Below are positions 49,701 to 54,740 of a stretch of 54,740 nucleotides of DNA, piece by piece (position 1 is the stretch's first letter; every line of letters starts with the position of its first letter). Origin of the DNA: CALMKX01 sp044869955 (GTDB lineage: Bacteria > Acidobacteriota > Thermoanaerobaculia > Multivoradales > SZUA-115). The DNA lies in the NCBI GenBank assembly GCA_044869955.1, contig JBIOYC010000178.1:1-54740 (forward strand), read 5' to 3'. The notes beneath the pieces were generated by a model that searched no databases, was not told where the DNA came from, and saw only the letters and a program-made list of their open reading frames with translations. Made by a program: the position numbers and the translations under genes.

Positions 49701-51067
49701 TGCGCGGCTACCGCATCGAGCTCGGCGAGGTCGAGGCTTCGCTGCTGCAGCACCCCGCCGTGGCGGCGGCGGTGGCCGGCGCGGTGGGGGAGGGCAACCG
49801 GCGCACGGTGGTCGCCTGGCTGGTCTGGCAGGAGGGCCAGGCGGCCGAGGTCGAGGGGGTGCGGGCCTTCGTCGCGCAACGCCTGCCCCCCTACATGGTG
49901 CCGTCGAGCCTGGAGGTGCTGGAGGCCCTGCCCCTGACCGCCAACGGCAAGGTCGACCGCGCGGCGCTCGCCCGTCGGGCGGCGAGCGCCGCCGCCCCCG
50001 CCGGAGCCTTCAGCGCCGAGATCACGGCGACCGGGCGGCGGGTGGCGGCGCTGGTGGCGGCCGAGCTGGGGAGGGCCGAGGTCGATGCCAGCGCCACCCT
50101 GATCGAGATCGGCGCGACCTCGCTCGACCTGGTGCGCATCGCCAACCGGCTCGAGGACGAGCTCGGCTTCCGCCCGCGCATGGACCAGATGCTGCGGCTG
50201 CCCCTCGGCGAGGCCGTGCTCGCCTTCTACGAGCAACGCCTGGCGAGCGGCGACCCGGCGGCCGGCGCGCCGGCCCCCGAGGCCGTGCCGGCGGCCACCA
50301 CCCCGCAGGGTGGCGCGACCTACACCGTGCTCCGCGACCCCGAGGAGAGGGCCCGCTTCAAGAAGCGGCGACTGGCCCTGCGCGATCCGCGGCCCGAGGC
50401 CGAGCTGGTGAGGCTCGACGCTGGGCCGAGCGTCGAGGCCCTCGCCCCGCGCTTCCTCACCCGGCGCAGCCGCCGCCAATTCGCCGCCGAGGCGGTGCCG
50501 CTCGCCGCGCTCTCCCGCCTCTTCGGCGGCCTGCGCCAGCTGGCCTTCGACGGCGAGCCCAAGTACCTCTACGGCTCGGCGGGCGGCGTCTACCCGGTCC
50601 AGACCTACCTCTACGCCAAGCCGGGCGGCGTCGCCGGGCTCGAGCCCGGCGCCTACTACTACCACCCCCTGCACCATCGCTTCGACCGCCTGCCGGGCCC
50701 GCAGGAGCTGGGCGCCGAGGCCTTCGGCTGGCTCAACGCGCCGGTCTTCGAGCGCGCCTCCTTCGCCCTCTTCCTGGTCGCCGAGCTGGCTGCCATGGGG
50801 CCGATGTACGGCGCCCTCTCCGAACGCTTCTGCTGGCTGGAGGCGGGTGCCATGACGCAGGTACTGGAGACCGAGGCCCCCGAATGCGGCCTCGGCCTGT
50901 GCCAGATCGGCTGGCTCGAGCTGCCGGCTCTCGAGCGCGTGCTCGGCCTCGCCGGCGGCCAGCTCTATCTGCACGGCCTGCTCGGCGGCGCGCTCGACGC
51001 GCTCGAGGAGGCGCAGTTCCGGGGTCGCGCCGAGCGGCTGGCCGAGTGGGAGGAAGGTGCCCTATGA
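40712..51067 (+). CDS. NRPS: C-A(Pro)-T, C-A-T, Cy-A(Cys)-T-Ox
   Basis: This 3451-residue protein adds three residues and makes a thiazole. Module 9: a D-accepting type C domain (YPLSPLQQGLLFHHL, HHHLILDG near 142), an A domain with pocket DVQFIAQVVK (proline-like, known DVQFIAHVVK) and T Ser1012. Module 10: C (HHIVSDG, 1203), an A domain with pocket DFWHFGQVDK identical to module 1, and T Ser2063. Module 11: a heterocyclisation domain with intact DxxxxD (D2260, D2265) and SQTPQVWLDHQ, an A domain with Cys code DLWNLSLIWK, T Ser3137 (GATSLDL), then an FMN-dependent nitroreductase-like oxidase (about 3205-3440, RRSRRQF and YLYGSAGGVYPVQTYLY) that would turn thiazoline into thiazole. It begins 6 bases after the previous gene and ends with an ATGA overlap into the next. 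Confidence 0.93.
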   Translation: MTQAAVEDFYPLSPLQQGLLFHHLYEPSSSAYFEQLTWGVSGPLDRPALLAAWQRAIERHGVLRTAFLWQDLDSPVQVVHRAVTLPFEELDWSDLPEPERAARLEAFLAQDRARGFDLTRPPLMRLALICLDPGQHLMVWSHHHLILDGWSVTSLLAEVGVIYEALSQGHEPVLPAPPPPYRNYLRWLHRQDLAAAERYWRCQLGRVVEPTPLPLASEPGGAPPGADYGRAAAFVSAAGTRALEAFARQWGLTLNTLVVGAWALFLARFAGQEEAVLGVTVSGRPAELPGVESILGVFINTLPLRVAVGDRDRLGEWLVGLQRRQAEMRAYEYSPLASVQGWSALPPGQRLFSSILVFQNRPVAELSAGSDVGSSIGGLSFFERTDYPLTLMSGPGPRLWLEALFETRCYDPATIRGLLERFRCLLEGLPGQGDQPLGRISLLSSEERHQLLNGWNATERPYQGAASLAALVEAQAERTPAAPALVAEGETWSYAELMARALSLAAALARRGAGVESRVAVCLPRGPWMAAAVLATLRAGAAYVPLDPSYPAERLALMLGDSGAALLVSVQELAARLPASELPTLWLDRPGPAEVGAPAPPLAVPSEALAYVIFTSGSTGRPKGVAMTQGALLNLLAWQLERSPRPAARTLQLAPLSFDVSFQEMLSTWAAGGCLVLASEGQRRDPEALLEHLERQRVERLFLPFVALRQLAEAAALVDRVPPDLREVITAGEQLRVTPEIARFFARLPAATLDNQYGPSESHVVTAYRLAGESADWPALPPIGRPIANARCRVLDRTLEPVPAGVPGELWLGGACLGRGYLGRPGLTAERFLPDPHAARPGERLYRTGDLARHRADGEVEFLGRVDEQVKVRGYRVEPGEVEAALGQLPGIRQATVTARQDGDGGRSLVAFLVADGPPLAVAELRARLLERLPEFMVPAALVFVEAIPLTPSGKVDRRALPVVALGREALGTELVPPRTPLERVVAEIYQEVLGVERVGALDDFFLLGGHSLKAIQVATRARRAIEAEVSLRLVFEHPTVEGLARALGGLVGGGLAVLPPIPAREPAPTAPLTYSQERLWFLDQLEPGQAAYNIPLTLRLAGSLDIAALAAALAEVVARHQILRTVFESEAGQPVQRVLPARPVRLPVVDLSGLRAEPRGEVAAVLLERAVRAPFDLGRGPLMRQLLLREAAGRHVLLAVQHHIVSDGWSLGLLKQEISQLYSAFAARRPSPLAPPSRHYADFAVWQRRWLRDEALAAELAYWREALAGAPTVLELPTDHPRPAVLSHRGAQLFVGVEPAATARLAELAQREGATPFMALLGVFGVLLGRWSGQDDLLVGTPIANRNRAELEGMIGFLVNTLVLRVRLGSRPSFAGLLGRLRETTLGAYAHQDVPFEQLVEELAPERHLNRSPLFQAMLILQNAPEGEGDLPGLETSRVRVGTASAKFDLTLSLEERRDGGLAGYLEYSTDLFEEATLARLWRGFETLLGALAAGSAEAVEALPCMPAAEREQLVRELGAGPVAPIPKATLPGRFFAQARRTPEATAVWAGGREVRYRELAEQAARVRDRLLARGLAPEQPVAVCLGRRPELLAVALGAMAAGGVYLPLDPRQPPARLAGLVADARPALVIVEAATRALAGAAGLPVVEVEALLAEPAAGRELEVSPMQAAYVIFTSGSTGRPKGVVVEHRAIVNRLAWGQRAYPLEPADRVALIASIGFDFSIWELFAPLVVGASVVLPAAEDVLALAVELEATGTTVAHFVPSVLQALVETGRLAALGQLRLLFAGGEALPRELARRVVAETGARLWNQYGPTEATVDATALRCEPEALAAGPAVVPIGGPIDNLRALVCGPDGRLQPLGVPGELVLGGVGLARGYLARPGLTAERFVPDPEAANPGQRRYRTGDRVRWGPSGALEFLGRLDQQVKLRGVRIELGEVEHALRQLPGVREAAVLLAGEGSAARLVAYFVGEAEGAELAAALARQLPEVMVPGLFVRLEGLPRSAAGKLDRRALPAPAEPAAVPGAPLEGEVEEVLGELFGQLLGHPRVTAGDDFFALGGHSLLAARLVHAIGARLGVAVPLRTLFQTPTLGALAAEVRRLRASRGEGELDQPLPTLVPDPSARFEPFAMTEVQQAYWVGRSGDFELGNVAPHSYVEYDLRGLDLERFEAALRSLIERHDLLRAVVRPDGRMQVLSEVPAYRLERHDLRGLPAAEGEARLAALRERLSHQVLDASRWPLFELHATLLEDGVIRLHVSTDALIRDGWSMWLLMGELRQAYRQPERRLPPLELSFRDYVLAEQALRTTPLYARALESWRGRLADLPAGPELPLERDPSTVARPTFVRWTASLDADPWRRLKARVGGAGLTPSAFILAAFSRVLAAWCKSPRFTLVLTLFNRLPLHPQVNALVGDFTSTVLLAVEDAAAGTFEAAGRRLQDRLWHDLDHRLVSGVTVLRELARARGVLAGGLFPVVVTSTLGLHDEAPGAAGAKAGGESGVEARVVFHISQTPQVWLDHQVLEHEGRLVFNWDVVAELFPPGLIDAMFDAYRRLLAELAAGEEAWTGARRPLVGSDWLEVVAGRDRSAEPVPEGLMHGPIAEQARRRPEAPAVIAPDLTLSYRQLDRLANRLARRLLARGARRNALVAVVMEKGWEQAVATLAILRAGAAYLPIDPGYPAERLRSLLEIGEASLALTQPWLEARLGWPAGVSRLVVEAEATAEEDDAPPVVQQEPGDLAYVIFTSGSTGQPKGVMIDHRGALNTLLEVNRRFDVGPEDRVLAVSALNFDLSVWDLFGILAAGGAVVVPAAADERDPAHWLERITTQRVTVWNTVPALMVMLVEYLAAREGRRPDPLRLALLSGDWLPLGLPERLWELAPGLSIVSLGGATEASIWSILYPIERVDPAWKSIPYGSAMAGQSLSVRDSTLEVRPPWVPGELYVGGAGLALGYWRDAERTAAAFVRHPRTGERLYRTGDLGRYFADGIIEFLGREDLQVKVRGYRIELGEVEASLLQHPAVAAAVAGAVGEGNRRTVVAWLVWQEGQAAEVEGVRAFVAQRLPPYMVPSSLEVLEALPLTANGKVDRAALARRAASAAAPAGAFSAEITATGRRVAALVAAELGRAEVDASATLIEIGATSLDLVRIANRLEDELGFRPRMDQMLRLPLGEAVLAFYEQRLASGDPAAGAPAPEAVPAATTPQGGATYTVLRDPEERARFKKRRLALRDPRPEAELVRLDAGPSVEALAPRFLTRRSRRQFAAEAVPLAALSRLFGGLRQLAFDGEPKYLYGSAGGVYPVQTYLYAKPGGVAGLEPGAYYYHPLHHRFDRLPGPQELGAEAFGWLNAPVFERASFALFLVAELAAMGPMYGALSERFCWLEAGAMTQVLETEAPECGLGLCQIGWLELPALERVLGLAGGQLYLHGLLGGALDALEEAQFRGRAERLAEWEEGAL
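47041..51067 (+). other. Module 11: Cy-A(Cys)-T-Ox, thiazole-forming
   Basis: The Cy domain (MTEVQQAYWVGR at its start, STDALIRDGWS at the DxxxxD site) condenses and cyclises cysteine. The following Ox domain sits after the T domain as in epothilone- and bleomycin-type systems and belongs to the SagB/McbC flavin oxidase group. Together they predict a thiazole. The T domain is divergent (IEIGATSLDL) but keeps its Ser. Confidence 0.85.
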
Positions 51068-54000
51068 GCGTCGTCGAGCTGATCGAGGATCTGGCGAGCC
51101 GGGGCGTCGAGCTCTGGCTGGACGGCGACGTGCTGCGCTTCCGGGCACCCAGCGGCACCCTCTCCGGTGCCGAGCGCGAGGAGCTCGCCAGCCGGCGGCA
51201 GCAGGTCCTCGAGGCGCTGCGGGCCCGCCAGGAGGAGCTGCCGGCGATCCCGCGCGGCGTCGCCCTGACCGCCGACCCGGCGAAGCGTCACGAGCCCTTT
51301 CCCCTCACCGACATCCAGCAGGCCTATTGGCTGGGCCAGACCAGCACTTACGAGCTCGGCGGGGTCTCGGCCCACCTCTACGTCGAGTACGAGCTGCCCG
51401 AGCTCGACCCGCGACGGCTGACCCTGGCCTGGCGCCGGATCCTCGACCGCCACGAGATGCTGCGCTGCGAGCTGCTGCCCGACGGGCGCCAGCGCATCCG
51501 CGAGTCCCTGCCCGGCTTCGCCGTGCCGGTGGTCGACCTGCGCCGCCTGCCCGCCGAGGCGGCCGCCACGTGCTGGGAGGGCCTGCGCCGCCGGATGGCC
51601 GCGGAGGGGCCACGGCTCGACCGCGTCCCCCTCTTCGAGGCCCGCCTCGGCTGGCTGCCCGAGGGCCGGCAGCGCCTGGCCGTCAGCATCAGCCTGCTGA
51701 TCTGCGACGCCCTCTCGACCATGGTGTTGATCCGCGAGCTGCTCGCCACCTACGCCGACCTGAACGCCCGGCTGACGCCGCTCGAGGTCTCTTACCGGGA
51801 CTGCGTGCTGGCCCTGGCGGGGGAGCGCCAGACCGAGGGCTACCGCGCCTCGCTGGCCTACTGGCGCGAGCGGGTGCGGAGCCTGCCCCTGGCTCCCGAG
51901 CTGCCGGTGGCGCGCGACGTCTCGCAGCTGTCGGGAGCCCGTTTCTACCGTCTCTCCCGCCGCCTGGAGCCCGGCCGCTGGCGGCGCTTCCAGGCGGCCG
52001 CGCGCGGCCACGGCATCACCCCTTCGGCCGCCCTCTGCGCCGCCTACGCCGAAGTCCTGGCGCGCTTCAGCAAGAGCCCGCGCTTCGCCCTGAATCTGTT
52101 GTTCTTCAACCGTCCGCCGCTGCACCCGCAGGTGGTGGACCTGGTCGGCAACTTCAGCTCGACGATCCTGCTCGAGGTCGACACCACCGCGGCGGCGAGC
52201 TTCGCCGCGCGCGCCCGGCGGCTGCAAGAGCAGCTCTGGCGCGACATCGAGCACAGCCGGGTCACGGGCGTCGAGGTCGTCCGCGAGCTGCACCGCGTGC
52301 GGCCGGCCGATCGCCGGGCGGTCTGGCCGGTGGTCTTCGCCAGCACCCTCGACCTGATGCCACGCGGTCCGGCCACGGCGGCCGACGACGCCTGGGCGCG
52401 GGCCCTGGTCCACGGCGCCCTGCAGACGCCGCAGGTCTGGCTCGACCACCAGGTCTCGGAGCAGGCGGGTGCCCTGAGCTTCAACTGGGACTCGGTCGAG
52501 GGGCTCTTCCCCCCCGGCCTGGTGGACGCCATGCTCGAGGCCTACGAGCGACTGCTGGAGGCCCTGATCGATCGCCCGGAGAGCTGGACGGAGCGCCTCC
52601 CCGAGCTCTTGCCGGCCGCCCAGCTCGAGGCTCGCCGGCGAGCCAACTCGACGGCCGCCGCTCCGCCCGTCGGCCTGCTCCACGAGCCCTTCTGGCAGCA
52701 GGTCGCCCGCGCGCCGGCGGCGCCGGCGGTGATCACGCCCGAGCGCACCCTGAGCTACCGCGAGGTCGCGGCGCGCGCCCACGCCCTGGCGCTGCGACTG
52801 CGGCACCGCGGGGTCCGGGTCGACGAGCTGGTGGCGGTGGTGATGGTCAAGGGCTGGGAGCAGGTGGTCGCCTGTCTCGCCATCCTCGAGGCGGGTGCCG
52901 CCTACCTGCCGATCGACGCCGAGCTGCCGCCGGAGCGGCTGGCCCACCTGCTCGCCCGGGGCGAGGCTCGCTTCGCCCTCACCCAGCCCGGCCCCGCCCG
53001 GCGCCTGACCTGGCCGGCCGGTCTCGAGGTGCTGGCGGTCGAGCCGGAGCCCCCCCCGGACGACGCGCCCTGCGAGCCCCTGCCGCCAACGCAGGGACCG
53101 AGGGACCTGGCCTACGTCATCTTCACCTCGGGCTCGACCGGGCAGCCGAAGGGGGTGATGATCGACCACCGCGGCGCCCTCAACACGGTCGCCGACGTCA
53201 ACCGTCGCTTCGGCGTCACGGCTCGGGACCGCACCCTGGCCCTCTCCGAGCTCAACTTCGACCTCTCCGTCTACGACCTCTTCGGCCTGCTCGGGGCCGG
53301 TGGGGCGGTGGTGATGCCCGACCCCGGCCTGCGCCGGGAGCCGGAGCACTGGCGCCAGCTCATCGACCGCGCCGGGGTCACGCTCTGGAACACCGTGCCG
53401 GCCCTGGCCGAGATGCTGATCGACCACCTGACCGGCCGGGAGGTCCACGGCGCCGAGAGCCTGCGCCTCTTCCTGCTCTCGGGAGATTGGATCCCCGTGA
53501 CCCTGCCGGATCGCCTGCGCTCCACCCTGCCCGGCACTCGGGTGGTGAGCCTGGGGGGAGCGACCGAGGCCTCCATCTGGTCGATCCTCTACCCGATCGG
53601 CGAGGTGGAGCCTGGCTGGCCGAGCATCCCCTACGGCAAGCCGATGCTCAACCAGACCTTCCACGTTCTGGACGAGGCCTTCCGGCCCTGCCCGGTGTGG
53701 GTGCCGGGGCGCTTGTTCATCGGTGGCATCGGGCTCGCCCGGGGTTACTGGCGCGACCCCGAGCGCAGCGACCTCTCCTTCGTCCGGCATCCCGAGACCG
53801 GCGAGAGCCTCTATCGGACCGGCGACCTCGGTCGCTATCTGCCCGACGGCAACCTCGAGTTCCTGGGCCGCGAGGACTTCCAAGTCAAGATCCAGGGCTT
53901 CCGCATCGAGCTGGGGGAGATCGAGGCGAACCTGCTGCAGCACCCGGCCGTGGTCTCGGCCGTGGTGATCGCGGCCGGGGACCGGGCCACCGGCCGGCGG

Positions 54001-54740
54001 CTGGTCGCCTACGTGGTCGAGAGGCCGGAGCGCTCGGCGAGCCCCGAGGAGCTGCGCGCCCATCTCGCCGGCAAGTTGCCCGATTACATGGTGCCGGGTG
54101 TCTTCGTGAGCCTGGCGGCCCTGCCCCTCTCGGCCAACGGCAAGGTGGACCGCGCCGCCCTGCCGGCGCCGAGCGCGCTCGCCGCGGTGGCCGCGGCCCG
54201 CACCGAGCCGCGAGACCCGACCGAGCACGAGCTGGTTGGCCTCTGGCGGGAGCTGCTCGGGGTCGAGCAGGTCGGCGTGCAGGCCGACTTCTTCACCCTC
54301 GGCGGCAACTCCCTGCTCGCCGTGCGCCTGATGGGATCGATCCGCCAACGCTGGGGGGTCGAGCTACCCCTCGGCCTGCTGCTCGAGGCCGCCACCATCG
54401 AGCAGCTGGCGGCCCGGCTGGGCGATGCCGCCGGCCGCCCGGAGCAGGAGCCCTGTGTGGCCATCCGGCCGGAGGGCGACCGCCCCCCCTTCTTCTGCGT
54501 CCATCCGGTCGGTGGCAACGTCCTGTGCTACGCGGCCCTCGCCCGATCGCTGCCCGCCGGTCAGCCCTTCTACGGCTTGCAGTCCCCGCCGCCCGAGGCC
54601 GGCGAGGTGGCGGATCTCGAGGAGCTGGCGGCCGGCTACCTGCGGGCGGTGCGGCGGGTCCAGGCCGGCGGCCCCTATCGCCTCGGCGGCTGGTCGATGG
54701 GCGGCGTCGTCGCGTTCGAGATGGCCCGCCAGCTCGAGGC
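51064..54740 (+). CDS. NRPS terminal subunit: docking domain, Cy*-A(Cys)-T-TE (3' truncated by window)
   Basis: The frame is open to the right edge; about 1225 residues are visible. Residues 1-55 (VVELIEDLASRGVELWLDGD, then LRFRAPSGTL) match the TubC_N-type docking domain that receives a chain from the preceding subunit. A heterocyclisation domain follows (FPLTDIQQAYWLGQ from about 77; QTPQVWLDHQ later), but its DxxxxD motif reads SLLICD (210-215): the first Asp is Ser. The A domain (TSGSTG near 688) has pocket DLYNLSLIWK, the standard Cys code. The T domain has LGGNSL (Ser1083). A type I thioesterase begins near 1140 (FFCVHPVGGNVLC) with GWSMGG (Ser1211) and is cut before its Asp and His. 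It should release the finished peptide as an acid or a macrocycle. ATG 51064 overlaps the previous TGA as ATGA. Confidence 0.9.
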   Translation, partial: MSVVELIEDLASRGVELWLDGDVLRFRAPSGTLSGAEREELASRRQQVLEALRARQEELPAIPRGVALTADPAKRHEPFPLTDIQQAYWLGQTSTYELGGVSAHLYVEYELPELDPRRLTLAWRRILDRHEMLRCELLPDGRQRIRESLPGFAVPVVDLRRLPAEAAATCWEGLRRRMAAEGPRLDRVPLFEARLGWLPEGRQRLAVSISLLICDALSTMVLIRELLATYADLNARLTPLEVSYRDCVLALAGERQTEGYRASLAYWRERVRSLPLAPELPVARDVSQLSGARFYRLSRRLEPGRWRRFQAAARGHGITPSAALCAAYAEVLARFSKSPRFALNLLFFNRPPLHPQVVDLVGNFSSTILLEVDTTAAASFAARARRLQEQLWRDIEHSRVTGVEVVRELHRVRPADRRAVWPVVFASTLDLMPRGPATAADDAWARALVHGALQTPQVWLDHQVSEQAGALSFNWDSVEGLFPPGLVDAMLEAYERLLEALIDRPESWTERLPELLPAAQLEARRRANSTAAAPPVGLLHEPFWQQVARAPAAPAVITPERTLSYREVAARAHALALRLRHRGVRVDELVAVVMVKGWEQVVACLAILEAGAAYLPIDAELPPERLAHLLARGEARFALTQPGPARRLTWPAGLEVLAVEPEPPPDDAPCEPLPPTQGPRDLAYVIFTSGSTGQPKGVMIDHRGALNTVADVNRRFGVTARDRTLALSELNFDLSVYDLFGLLGAGGAVVMPDPGLRREPEHWRQLIDRAGVTLWNTVPALAEMLIDHLTGREVHGAESLRLFLLSGDWIPVTLPDRLRSTLPGTRVVSLGGATEASIWSILYPIGEVEPGWPSIPYGKPMLNQTFHVLDEAFRPCPVWVPGRLFIGGIGLARGYWRDPERSDLSFVRHPETGESLYRTGDLGRYLPDGNLEFLGREDFQVKIQGFRIELGEIEANLLQHPAVVSAVVIAAGDRATGRRLVAYVVERPERSASPEELRAHLAGKLPDYMVPGVFVSLAALPLSANGKVDRAALPAPSALAAVAAARTEPRDPTEHELVGLWRELLGVEQVGVQADFFTLGGNSLLAVRLMGSIRQRWGVELPLGLLLEAATIEQLAARLGDAAGRPEQEPCVAIRPEGDRPPFFCVHPVGGNVLCYAALARSLPAGQPFYGLQSPPPEAGEVADLEELAAGYLRAVRRVQAGGPYRLGGWSMGGVVAFEMARQLE

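Noticed and set aside
51661..51720. Frameshift explaining the lost Asp in the last Cy domain
   Set aside because: Cy motifs before and after (QQAYWLG, QTPQVWLDHQ) are in the same frame and spaced normally, so the Asp to Ser change is a substitution.

Overview
The window is very GC-rich and comes from a bacterium with large multimodular biosynthetic genes. An orphan duplicated MacB-type permease of the ADOP kind and an IPTL-CTERM surface protein point to Acidobacteriota, possibly the Thermoanaerobaculia side. A myxobacterium is the main alternative. No rRNA, tRNA, CRISPR array or mobile element was recognised.

The left fifth (1-10355) holds ordinary genes: an AlkD-like DNA alkylation repair protein, a Uma2/DUF820 nuclease-fold protein, a secreted protein with 14 WD40 repeats, an unrecognised four-helix membrane protein, an IPTL-CTERM/DUF11 surface protein, an MFS exporter and the ADOP permease. 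The MFS protein is of a kind often found beside NRPS clusters and could export the product made next door. A short region that is strikingly AT-rich for this genome (about 10440-10640) separates these genes from what follows and looks like the control region of the biosynthetic operon.

From 10641 to the right edge there is one continuous plus-strand operon of five genes, joined by 4-bp ATGA overlaps or gaps of 6-12 bp. It encodes a hybrid NRPS-PKS assembly line. Synthetase 1 (7033 aa) is FAAL-ACP followed by six C-A-T modules. Synthetase 2 (1488 aa) is KS-AT-ACP-C. Synthetase 3 (1495 aa) is C*-A-T-E, where C* has lost the HHxxxDG histidines. Synthetase 4 (3451 aa) is C-A-T, C-A-T, Cy-A-T-Ox. 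Synthetase 5 is a docking domain followed by Cy-A-T-TE and is cut inside the thioesterase by the window edge.

Adenylation codes read by hand against GrsA-PheA numbering suggest this order: fatty acyl - (Glu-like?) - Ala - unknown - (Lys2-type, aminoadipate/iso-linked acid?) - Lys - Thr - unreduced malonate unit - D-Asn - Pro - (same code as residue 1) - thiazole from Cys - Cys or thiazoline - release by TE. The predicted product is therefore a lipopeptide with a beta-keto insertion and a thiazole-containing C-terminus. I do not recognise this domain order as a known compound. The most unusual points are the Lys2-type A domain with a DPRH specificity pocket, the tandem active/inactive C pair between the PKS module and the Asn module, and the final Cy domain in which the first Asp of DxxxxD is Ser. 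All substrate calls are inferences from code similarity recalled from memory.
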